DNA of 64,000 nt from Acanthochromis polyacanthus (lineage: Eukaryota; Chordata; Actinopteri; Pomacentridae): the NCBI RefSeq assembly GCF_021347895.1, contig NC_067126.1:34298482-34362481 (forward strand), given 5' to 3'. A program made the translations under genes and the position numbers. How positions within the stretch are numbered: position 1 is the stretch's first letter; every line of letters starts with the position of its first letter. The notes beneath the pieces were generated by a model. That model did not search any database and was not told the DNA's origin. It saw only the letters and a program-made list of their open reading frames with translations. Positions 35,301 through 47,300 of this stretch are shown piece by piece.

Positions 35301-38300
35301 TAATCCTTATTAGGCTCGCCTATCCCAGCTGACTAGAGGCCAAGGCATTGGACACCCTGGACAGGTCGCCAGTCTATCGCAGGGCTGCATATACAGACAA
35401 TCACACTCACATTCATACCCACAGACAGTTTAGAATGACCAGTTAACCTCAGCATGTTTTTGGACTGTGGGAGGAAGCCGGAGAAACCACAGAAAAGCCA
35501 CGCATGCACAGGGAGAACATGCAAACTTTATGCAGAAAGATCCCACGAAGGCCGGGACGTGAACCAGGGATCTTCTTGCTGCAAGGCGAAAGTGCTAACC
35601 ACCAAGACACTGTGCAGCCTCTATGCAGATATATTAGACGTATTTGTTAAGCTAAGGAAAACACAAAGATTTATAGTTGTGGATTATATGCCAATGAAAG
35701 TGCAGTTATAAGTACTATATTCCATTTTTGCTAATGGAACACCCTATATGCATTAAAGGACCCGTGTGCAGGATGCAGGGGTGCCTGACGGGTGCACTAG
35801 TGTCCATATTCACATCCCTCCTTCTTTGCTGATTTGCCTTTGAAATGTTTATTGCAGCGAGGAGTAGCACATATCTAACAAAACCACATGAGTTGACCTT
35901 TCCAACAGTGCTAGTTGCTTTTCAGAGTGCGAAAGAGGGGGTCTGAAGCATACTGCTTAATTCACAGCCTGTGATTGTGCAAACAGACTGTCAGAGGTCT
36001 CTGATGAAGACATGGTAGTGCTGAAACAAAGACGCGCCTGTCTCAGCTGCATTCTGCTAAAAGATAAACTGAGAACAAATTTCAAATTTACATTGAATTT
36101 CATCATAATTCGGCTGAAACCTGCATTCAGGTCTGCGTCCATCTTCACACCCATAACTCTGGTTTGAATTAGTCATGAAGGAGTCACTGCATATTTATAC
36201 TTATATCTACATATGGTAATATCTATGCAGTGCAATCATTCATAGGTAACACATCTATGCACTGATATGTTAACGTTATATGGCAAGAAAAAGCAGAACT
36301 AAAGCTTTGAAATTTTGCTTGTTTTTGCAGATACTGAAGTGATACAGTTATGAAGACAGTTTAAACTCCTGCAAATGAGTGTTTTTTTAAATTTACTAAT
36401 TTATTCTCCTGCTTCTCAGCTGGATGAGTTGTTAAGTCACAATCATTTAATAGCGTAGGCCGAAGATGACTTCACAAACAGTAGGACGGACCTTTTCCAA
36501 TGATACTACCTGTTTCTCTGTGCATCCAAGAATAATGATAAAAGTTTTTAAATTGCAGCTAAGGTCTGCACTGTCTCCAACATGAGACTGACATTCCATT
36601 TGATTTTGTAAGAAAAATCAGCATATAATGGATTTTCTTTTCATTGCAGTGACTCAAAATTTTCGGCCAAATTGTTTTGTCAGAGGCGAACATTAGCCTG
36701 GTTTCCTCCCTCTGCAAGGAGACTACTGCATTTGGCCACTTCAGTGATTAATAGAATGACACTTATTTCCATTTGGTACAAAGAACTTTTTTTTTTTTTT
36801 TAATTTCTAACTCTTAAATTCCCCCACCCTGATGATTCTGATATTGCAAGAATCTGGACAATCTACATAACACAATTATGAAAAATCAAGTCTACTGTCG
36901 GACGTTTATGATGAGATGCATGTTAAAACATACAAAACTTTTATTTATTTATTTTTAATATAAAAATGAATATAAAAATGTGTAAATATTAGCATTTGCA
37001 ATGATGGAAGATCCTGATCGTCTAGAAAAAAGACACAACACTTATGATTAGCTCTTATAATGCACAAAGTAAGAGAATAAACCTACAGGTGGTGAAACTG
37101 GCTTAAAGTTTATAGAGTAAGATGTGATACATCAGCGTTGGTCACAATGATCTCTCTGCTGTTTCATTCAAAGGAATGACTCAGTCCAGAGAACCTGTGG
37201 AGCAGAAAACCACCGTATTAGAGTGCTCTCTTTGTATAACAGAGTTATTAGTCTGTGCTGCACGTTGGGCAATGAGTGCAGTCGGAGCATTGTTGAGAAA
37301 GGTGAATAATACAAGTGCCTCTATGCTAGACAGATGAGCAGAGGAACAACTATTGGAAATTCTGGCCTGAAGAACTGCCAAATGTGCTGAGGGAGTTATC
37401 AGTGAGCGCGCAGAAAAGCTAATTGGCTTCGATTAGGCAGAAGCCAGTGTAACATATTTCATTAGGGGGAGAGAGAGAGAGGCGGTAATAAAGGAGAGTG
37501 TTGCTTTCTCTCTTTTGCCAATCATATGTCTGCGCATTTTCATTATGCAGATGCCTTTGCACCCACATGCGCACGTATACACAAAATTAAACAATTTTAG
37601 CCTCTGCCATTTGCACGCCTGGTCTGGTGGAAAAACCCCTGATGTTCTGTCAGCAGAACACCCACCATGCAAGAGCTTACTGCTTTTTATTTGCATAAGA
37701 GTTTGTGAGACAGATGGTGAAGCCACATGTCGCTGGATGTGTACGTGTCTGTGATTTAGAGAGAGAGAGAGAGAGATGAGCGCGAGACAGCAAAAGACTA
37801 ACTGACTTGCTGACTTTTACTGACCGTGCTGTGCTTAAATCCATTAAAACCCGCGAGTGATACAAAAACATTTCAAAGTGCCTCAGAGAACACAATAGCA
37901 ATCAGTCAATCTGGTGGCATATCAACTTTTGTCTGTAAACTACATGTAGTATATGTCCATATCAACTTCGTAATGTCAAACAATGTCTTTACTGTACCTC
38001 TTTAACTTTCTGTCAGCGTCTGTGTAGTAGATTTTACAGATGTATCTGAATGTCACATTCTGATAAGCAGGCAGATAATAGAAGGCTGGATTATGTGCCC
38101 CAGAATACAAGTATTTATGTTCCAGGTGGATTCTGGTAACTCAACATGAGTTAAGTTCAGGATTACTTTAAGTAGTTGTGACACAAGCAAGGGCGTCAGT
38201 TTGTTTTTAAAAGTGGGGGGGGGATGGAGACCACAGCACTTTGAGAAAATGTCGAAGAACGGCGGCAAAATGCCACAAGCTGGTCTCGAACTCACAACCA

Positions 38301-41300
38301 CCACACCAAAGACAGAGGCTCAACCTGTTGAGCTATTGATATATGCAGGTAGAGGGGTCTGTGGACGGCTATAGAACTAATTCTCCCGGGCCGAAATTTT
38401 GCCCCTGCACGCATCTGGTCAGAGCTTCCACTTGGCACGGGCGCAAATTTAGCATCTGTGCGTTTTTTTTAACCTCACGAAGGTGTGCTGCAGGTCTGTG
38501 CAACTCTCGGCCGAGTGTGGATGGTGCGTTCAGGAGCGTCGGAATTTTCTATACTTCTGAAAATAACTGGGTTTACAACGGCTTACATGTGAAGAATTTG
38601 AATGTGTTGGAGACAAAATGACCCCTGACAAAAAGTGGTGGGGACACGTCCCCACTTTTTGTCCCCCCCTAAACTGACGCCTATGGACACAAGTAGGGGG
38701 AAATAAAGCTGTACTGGTCTGAATTTTTAATTACATGTAAGATGTTGAGAGTTAAAGCAAAGAGGAAACTCTGAGACTCCCAAACCTTATTACCTGGAGG
38801 ACTTCTGTTGGTTTCATCAGAGCTTCAGCTTCATTGGGAAAGTTTGCAGTATGAAGCAGTTAGGATGAGAGTCAGCACCTCCAGGTTTGAGGCCATGGCT
38901 CTCTACTTTAAATCGGTGGATGGCTTCCTCTTGGTTAGGGTTGAGTTGTTGCCCCAAGCAAAGGAGTTTACACGTCTTGGGATCTTACATGGACACATGG
39001 ATTGGTGGCGTTGTACTGGACTGTCATTGGGGTAAAGGGAGCTGAGCTGGAAGGCAAAGCTCTCAATTAACTAATTAACCTATGTTGCAGTTCTCATCTA
39101 TGACTTCTGGGTGGTGGGGATCATACATAGAAGCAACAGAAATAGAGGTTTCTTCATAGGGTGGCCGGGCTTAGGCATCCAGAGGAGCTCAGAGTAGAAT
39201 CTCTGTTCCGCAGGACCAAAAGAAATCAGCTGAATCCATTTTAGTGTCTGATTAGGATGCCTCCTGGGTGCCTTCCTTTGGCGAACTCACTGGAGAGATC
39301 GCATACCTCCTTTGATTTTGGAATCCCTTAGAAGAAACCGGAAAGCATCACTATAGAGAGGGAAAAGCCTGCTTAGCCTGCTGCCACCATGAGTCGACCC
39401 CAGATAAGCAGATCAAAATGGATCAATGGATTTTGAGATTCAGTGATGTGTGATCCGTAAAGCATATTGAACAGCTAGCAAGCTTTCCTCAGTGATTCTT
39501 TACAGCATTCAGATAGACAAAGCTCAAACACAAGTTATTCTTGATTTCTCAAGTCGCACACAGAAAAACGGAAATGAGCCTCATAACCTTGAAGCTCTTG
39601 ACGACTGACTCCTCTGACTTATTGTTTTTTCTTTTTAAAAAAAAAAAGCTTTCTGCTTGTAATTGAGAGCGGGAGGAGAGGAAATGCATGGAGAAATGAA
39701 GGAAGGAGGGCAAACTGCAAAAGACTCCTGAGATGGAAAATTGTAACGTCTGACAATGAAAACCCATTGTGGAAATAGCCCTAGTGAGTGACAAGAATAA
39801 CTAGAGAGAAGGTAAAAATTGTGATCAATGATTTAAAGAGAACAGATCTTTTTGCTGTGTATTTGTAGATCTTATTTAATATAATTCTCCTTAAGGAAAC
39901 ATTGGTGGTATGTCTTTAAGGGTTTCCAGCTTCGGTGTGTTTGCTTGCTCGTGCCTTTACCGTGTCAGTGAAGTTCGGCCTCGTGTGTGTGATGTGACTT
40001 GTGTCCTGCAGATGTGGCACACTTGGATACTCTAATCCCCAGGATACAGACACAGTAGGTAGCCTGTTAAAAGAGTGTTGTGTCTAAGCAGGGGGCTGAG
40101 GTGTAGATAAGAGAGAAAGCAGATAACATGGACTTTACAGGATATGATCCAGTGAAGCCGCTAATGGCTGAGAGCACAGGCATGCTTTAGGTTGCAGTGG
40201 TTTTCGCTGTATAGTATTTTTATTTAGGAACTTGAAGAATGTAAAATACTGGCACCAACATGTCATAAACAGCAGAGGGACTGGTACACATGGCACTGAA
40301 GGACTGAATAGTAATTATCTGTAACCAGCTGCCTTTGTAGCAGCTAAAAGTTATGAGAAACTGATAATAACTTTATTATTGCTAAATTAAATGTGTTCTG
40401 AGCCTCCACAGTCTCAATACATCATTTAATTAAACTGACTTCCACAAATTCTGAAAAATATAATTGTTGGGAGATACTGCAATGAATAACACTGTCCTGT
40501 GATCTTATTAACTCTTGTTTCTTTGTTATCTAATATTAAATTCATAGCTGGTGACCCAAAAAAAAAACCCCGCATATGGATAACAAACTTTCTTGTTGAG
40601 TGTGTTGGTCAACCTCATGCTGCCAAAACAAATCTGACCCTTTGGGAGCATAGACACAAGGCCTCTTCTGCTGAAACATTGGCAGTGGATTGTTAGGGTG
40701 CTTTCATACCTACGCCTTTTGGTCCGCTTAAAGCGGACTGGAGTCCGCAACACCTGCAAGTACGGTTCGTTTGGGCTGGTGTGAAAGCAGACCAGATTTT
40801 TTTGGTTTGGACTAAAGAACCGGACAGAGACCACCTTCGGGAGGTTGTCTCGGTCCGCTTCTATGTGAACTCCAGTTCGGTTCGCTCCTGGTGAGAACAC
40901 AAACCTGTCTCCATTTGGACCAGCTTGATGGCGCAGCAGACTTTTTGGTCTACAGGAGCTTCCGTAGCAACCTGCACAGGGAATTTTGGGATAATGATAA
41001 CGTCTTGCAATGCATCTTCTCCGTGCCAAAAACGACTGTGTAATGTTCTCGTACCGAATGCAAGCTTCATGCTGGAACAACAGCAGTATTTGTGCTTGCT
41101 GCATAAAGCAATGATACGAATATATGGCAACAAGAACGAACAGGAGAGCATAGTTCATTGTTTACGAATAAACCTCGATCCATGGAATAAACACAGCCTG
41201 TTGTTTTCTTCCGGGATTTTTCCCTCTTCACATGCTGCGCCAATCAGCGTTCACCTACGTCATCTAAAACTCCTTATTTTGTGAACAGCGCCGCCAAATG

Positions 41301-44300
41301 ACTGGGGGGAGATATAACATTCATCGTAGTTGGTTCAACTGCGAAAACACTGGTGTGAATGCGAACTGAACCAGTTGAAAATAGCAACATTGTAAAAACT
41401 TTTGGGTCCAAACGAACCACTCTAACGGACTAACAGGTGTGAAAGCACCCTTAGGGTCCTGTGTGTTGTGGGTTGGGGCCTCTGTGGTTTGGGCTTGTCC
41501 TGGCACATCTCATAAATACTCAGTCAGATTAGGATTTAGGGAGGCTAGGTCAACACTTTGGGTTCTTTGTCGTGTTCTTTCGGCAATCGTACACAGCCAT
41601 GTTTAGGTGAGTATGTGAGGATTCCCAGCAGAACATTGGGCTGAAATGAACATGAATGAATGTTAATGACTTCACCTGTCTGTAAGTGGTTTTACTGTTG
41701 TGTTTCTGTGTGCTGTACAATAATGGAGGCATTTTATTTGTCAAGTCTCCAGGCTTTTAGAGCATTTTATTTCATTTTTATTTCTGTGTATTCTATCCAG
41801 ATGTTCACCAGCTAAAAGGGAAGAGATTTGTTGGCCGTTTGTCTGCAGCTGTTGTAGACAGTGGTGAATTAGTGGAAGATTTTAACAAATCCACGTTAGG
41901 AATCTGTCTGTGTCTGTAAATCCATTAGTATTATCTTAGTAATGTTATATCTACAATCCACTGAAAGTTACACGAGAAGAGGCACCAATACTTGTATGTC
42001 TATGTTTGTGGGGAGCAATTGAAGACGTAAAGCTGGGAAGAAAGAACATTTTTGGAAAGCGAAGACACTTGTGGCCAACCACTTTCTGAAACAAAGGGTT
42101 GTCTGAGGACTAAAACTTGTCTTTAGGGTTGAGGTTAGGATTATGTGTGCATTAGGGCTAGGTTAAAAATTGAAATTTGGCAGAGGTGCAGGGTTTAAGC
42201 TTAGGCTAAGTGACAAGGGAGTGCATTATCTCAGTTAAGGCTCTCACAAGGATAGATGCACAAACATGAGCATAAAATTTAAAATATCAACAAGTCTTTT
42301 GCTTATTTTCTGATTTTATGAAGGTTTTTAATAGATAAAGAACAACTTCACAGTACCTCATACTGGAACACGTCATTTTTTAAAAGACAATTTTTGGTTT
42401 TTGCCTTTACTTGATTTGTACAGTACAGACACTGAAGAAATGGTGGAATGTTACACTGGAATACATATGACAAAGGCTGGCCTGCAATCAAGCCATGGAT
42501 ATAATAAAGATAATAATAACAATCTTCATATATGGAGCACTTTTCAAAATTGATCCCCCAAAGTGCTTCTTAAGAGCAGCAAAATAAAAGACAGACCATA
42601 AAATAATTAGATTTCAAAAGACGACAGATGCTTTAATAAACAAAACAAAAAACAAAACCACCAAACAAACCAAAAGAAATTTGAGTGTATAAACAGTTGA
42701 ATGAAAGTTACAACTCAAGTAACATCAGAAAAAGCTTTACAATTAAAAAATAATGCTTTAAGAAGGGAATTAAAGAGGTGATTGGCCTAGTGGTTTTCTC
42801 AGACAGATTGCTCCAGAGCCTTGGGATCCTGACTGAAACACTGTCCACTTTAGTTTTCAATTTATGCTCTTTATGATCTTAATAAGATGATAAAGACATT
42901 TCTCAGTTTTGTTCATCACTAAGGTACGCATTAAGAGACCTCACGGTTAGAGGATATAACACATATGTGTTTATATGCATAATTTGCAAAACTATAAAAG
43001 ACAGCCTGTATTTGAATAATATACCCAAGGAGAAGCATGTTTAAAGTACTAAAAATTGGTCCCAAAATTGACCCCTGGGGTACGCCATACTTAAAGCTCA
43101 AAAGTGAGGACACATATTTGTCAGCAAAGACACAAATAAACCTCATGTTTAACAGATACAAATATGATGGAAAGACGTAGCCTATATCCCCACAAAATGT
43201 CTCAGTCAGTCTAACAAGATGTGATCAATCATGCCAAAAGCTGTGATAAGGTCAGAACTACAAGTGCATGCCTTTATCTGCAGCCATCAAAAGGTCGTTG
43301 ATCACCAGTGCATTTTCAGGGCTCTAATTACTCTGTCATGGAGTCACCTCTGCTGGCGTCTTTATTGCGGCTGTGACATGTTGTCTTTCATAAGCAGCTG
43401 ATGTAACTGACATTTTATCAACAGAACATCACTGTTTATGCTAATCTAAGGTAATCAGAATAATAAAGTGCTTTGTGTCATTTTCAGGAGCAACAACATG
43501 GCATTGATTTTCCTGCTTTTGCTGCGGCATATAAACAAATGTTTCTTTTTAAGTCTTTTCATCAATGCAAGGACATGCATAACTTGGGTACTAAACACAC
43601 AGGCACAGAATAATGCAGCTTTGGGGAGTCATGAAGCTACAAACACCACTACTGGGATCAGTAACAACAGCAATATCATACTGAACAACATGTCAAACTC
43701 ATTAATATGTTCAAAGTCATTCACTCTCTAATATCCCCTCCATTCCTGCCTTTGTTTTCTGTACCAGATGAAGACCACACGCTGCGGATCCTGCTCTACT
43801 CGCTCATCTTCTTCCTGAGCGTTTTCGGGAACCTGCTGATCATCGTGGTGCTTACGGTCAACAAGCGGATGCGCACCGTGACCAACACCTTCCTGCTGTC
43901 GCTGGCCGTCAGCGACCTGATGATGGCCATCTTCTGCATGCCCTTCACCCTCATCCCAAGCATCCTCAAGGACTTCATCTTTGGAGCTGCCATGTGCAAG
44001 ATAGTGTCCTACCTCATGGGTGAGAGAAGATGGTGTGGTGATTAAAGTGATGAGAAGACAAGAAAATATACAATCTGGTGGTTAAATATAGTGGCTAGAA
44101 TAAAGATTTAGGGGTTTTCTATGTATTCATTGGTAAATATGGGTCAGAAATGATCTACATGGACACTTCTTTTTTACATTTTAAGTATTTAAGAATGTTG
44201 AATTTGCCGTCAACAGTTTGTATTTGCTGGTCAACACACTGGCAAGAGGGGATTAATATCAATTAAAGATAGCAGTAATATCCATATATTCGACTAACGT

Positions 44301-47300
44301 GTTAAAGGGTTAAAATAAATATCCACAGTTTCAATAATTCTATATCCACTTCCAGTAAAAGTTTGGACACACCTTCTCATCCAATGCTTTTTATTTATTT
44401 GTATTATTTTCCATATTGTTGATTAATACTGAAGATAAACACTTTTTTTGTGTACAATATAATTCCGTATGCATTATTTTCTAGTTTTGATGTCTTCAGT
44501 ATTAATCTGCATTGTAAAAAAGTGGTTTCCCCCCAATGAAGATAAGATTAAATTAATCAGAAATACAGTCTAGACATTGTTAATGTGGTAAATGACTATT
44601 CTAGCTGAAAACAGCTGATTTTTAATGGAATATCTCCATAGGGGTACAGAGGAACATTTCCAGCAACCATCACTCCTGTGTTCTAATGCTACATTGTGTT
44701 AGCTCATGGTGTTGAAAAGCTCATTGATGATTAGAAAACCCTCGCGCAGTTCTGTTAGCTCATAAGTTTGAGTTTTCATGGAAAACATGAAATTGCCTGG
44801 GTGAACCCAGACTTTTGAATGGTGGTGTATATCTAGCTTAATACTGAGCTCTACGTACCTGTCGTAATGTGCTGTTAAACCTTCTTTAGATAGAGTGCAT
44901 CTATAACTGTATCTTCTTTACATTGTGAGTAATAATCTTTTTCCAGCAACCTTCACTTCATAGCAGAAGTTCTTTCAGCCAACTTTGCTGTATAATGTCA
45001 TTTTTATCTGATCAAACTAAATTTTAAGCAGCTCAGCCATCCCTCAATGCTTCGAGGTCAGCACTCGCAGGCGGGAGGTCAGTTGCCTTTTGATGGAGGT
45101 TAGAAGGACACCTACTGATGGGAATTTTAGCCAAGATACTGAATGAGAAGACATCCAGTTTTCAGAGAATAATGCTAAAGTTCAAGCTCGCGGTGAAGAC
45201 GAAAAATGATCAAACCCCACTTGTGCACCTTGAAACTATAGGGAATGTGATGCAGATCTTTTACATAAATGACTGACAGAGACCTTTGGAAGCTTATGAA
45301 AGAAATTGAAATCTCATTTTATCATAAATATAGCAGTGACTCATCCTCTATCGAAATGCATAATACTTCTTTCATGAAATACTATCATTTACACTGACAT
45401 CTACCCTGTATGTTATATTTTTTACCGCAAGGCTATGCAAGGTGCCAGGCAACTAACTGGTAATTTAGCATATAGCCTACTGCTAAGAGCCTTAATATGA
45501 CATTTATGTAAAATGGAAAGACTTTTGTTTTGCAACTTGAGCTCTGAGAAACTGACAAGGCCATATTTCACATCTTTTGCCATTTGGTGTTAGAAATGAT
45601 TAATCGGTAATTAAAACAACCACTAGCGCTACTTATCAAATATTGATATCGTAGCTTGATAGACCATTTTCTCCAGAAAAGAGTTTTAAGCAGCATTTCT
45701 GTTTCCTTCAGCACCCATTGAAGCAAAACTTGCATAAAAGAAGACATTTGCCAACTGCTAGTATACATAAAATGTCCTCACCTCGATGTTACTTTTGTTT
45801 TTTAAAATTTAGGTGAGTCACTATGAAGGGTTTAATTCGGAAACTACCATGTTAGGACGTATTATTTTTAAACATTTTCAAAAACAAAAGCACTCTTTTA
45901 TCACCTTGTAGACTGATGTAGCATCAACCTGCTATTCTGAATGGAAGAGAGAGAACCAATTACATCTCAGGCTGATTATCAGGCTAATCCCATATTGCCT
46001 TGAGAATCGATTGACTTGCATCCAAAGAAAACTACACCATGGTACTTTACCGTCCATTATTTCCACTGTACAGATGCATCTCCTGCATTGCTTCATTTTA
46101 CTTAGTTAACAGTTTAACAAATCCTCTGACCTCCTATCCATCACATTACAAACGGGACAGATTACTATTGAATGGCTTTACATCCAGAGAGCATTTTCAT
46201 TATCTTTCCCCAATTGTGGGAGCTTTGTGTGTTAGAGCTTTTAGTATTTTTGTGAAGCGACTAGGTGGTAATTTTCCTGGTTCACCACATCAAGGGGATA
46301 TTCATGACTGTGTAATAAATTCTCCGCCTTGTTGCTCCGTGTATCAATATCAAGAAGTGACTCATCTACTGCATCTGTCAACCAAAGCGTTTGCTGTTAG
46401 TAGACTTCTAGTTTGTGTTTGTTTTGTAGCAATTTCACGCAGGGCCAGTTTAAAATGTTTTTTTTTGTTGTTGTTTTCTTTTACTTCCCAAAATTAAAGA
46501 GAAGTCATTATATAGGCATTTTAATTAAAGGAATAGTTTGACATTAAATAATTATGCTTTTTGCCATTCTTGACACCAGCTAGATGATCAAGCAACAGTT
46601 AGCATTTGCTTAGATTATCTTCGCATAGCATCATATATGACACGCAGACATTTGGCAAAAAGTGAAGACACACATTTTGTAAAATTCAAACTCGTTCTTT
46701 TAATAAAAATCTGGTGCTATAACGTAAAAATCCCACAAAGGTCCTCCATTAATTTTTACCTTTAACCCACAAGAGTATAAGTATCCCTTATACAGAATGG
46801 TAAGTTTTAAATGTTAATATCATAAGATATATTTTGTGACTGTGTCATTAGTGATTAAGGCAATAACATTCACAGAACTAGACTGATGGAGCCACATTAA
46901 GTTTCACTTCCTATTTCAGTCTGTACAGTTGTGCATTACTTAAATTAAGTGATGGTTTAATGAACTTTATTACTTTCCACCTCTGATTTACAACTCACTA
47001 ACATATAGAGAGAGGTAAGAGTGAACTGATGAAGTTAGGGAAAAATAGAATCATTATTTAAAATCAAGTCAGATTCCTGGAAGAAGCAGAGCTGATGAAA
47101 TGTTTTCATCCTCCTCTATTCTCAGCGATAAACAAATATATGCAAATAATAAAACGAAGAAGGCTGAGCTGAAACCACTGAGAATTGAAGATAGATCAAG
47201 TAAAGTGCAGCACCTGAGAATGAAGAAAACCCATCACCTGGATGCGCCGTGGAAATGTGGACAAACCCCAGGGAGAGGCTGTTGGCTGCTTGTGATTTGC

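Larger units (their letters stand above)
29531..43767 (+). other. Intron 1 of cckbr
   Basis: This intron of about 14.2 kb separates the extracellular N terminus from TM1. It holds the repeats listed separately at 32469, 35270, 38188, 38808, 40696 and 42925. The stretch 34180-34400 is AT-rich and repeat-poor, with TAATTAATCA, TTTATGG and TAATTTGTAATTT homeodomain-like words, and is a candidate conserved non-coding element. No nested gene was found on either strand. Confidence 0.6.

Noticed and set aside
40526..41158. 210-codon minus-strand frame overlapping the Harbinger-like element
   Set aside because: It crosses the element's left terminus into unique DNA and shows no transposase or DNA-binding motif, so it is probably chance in GC-rich repeat DNA.
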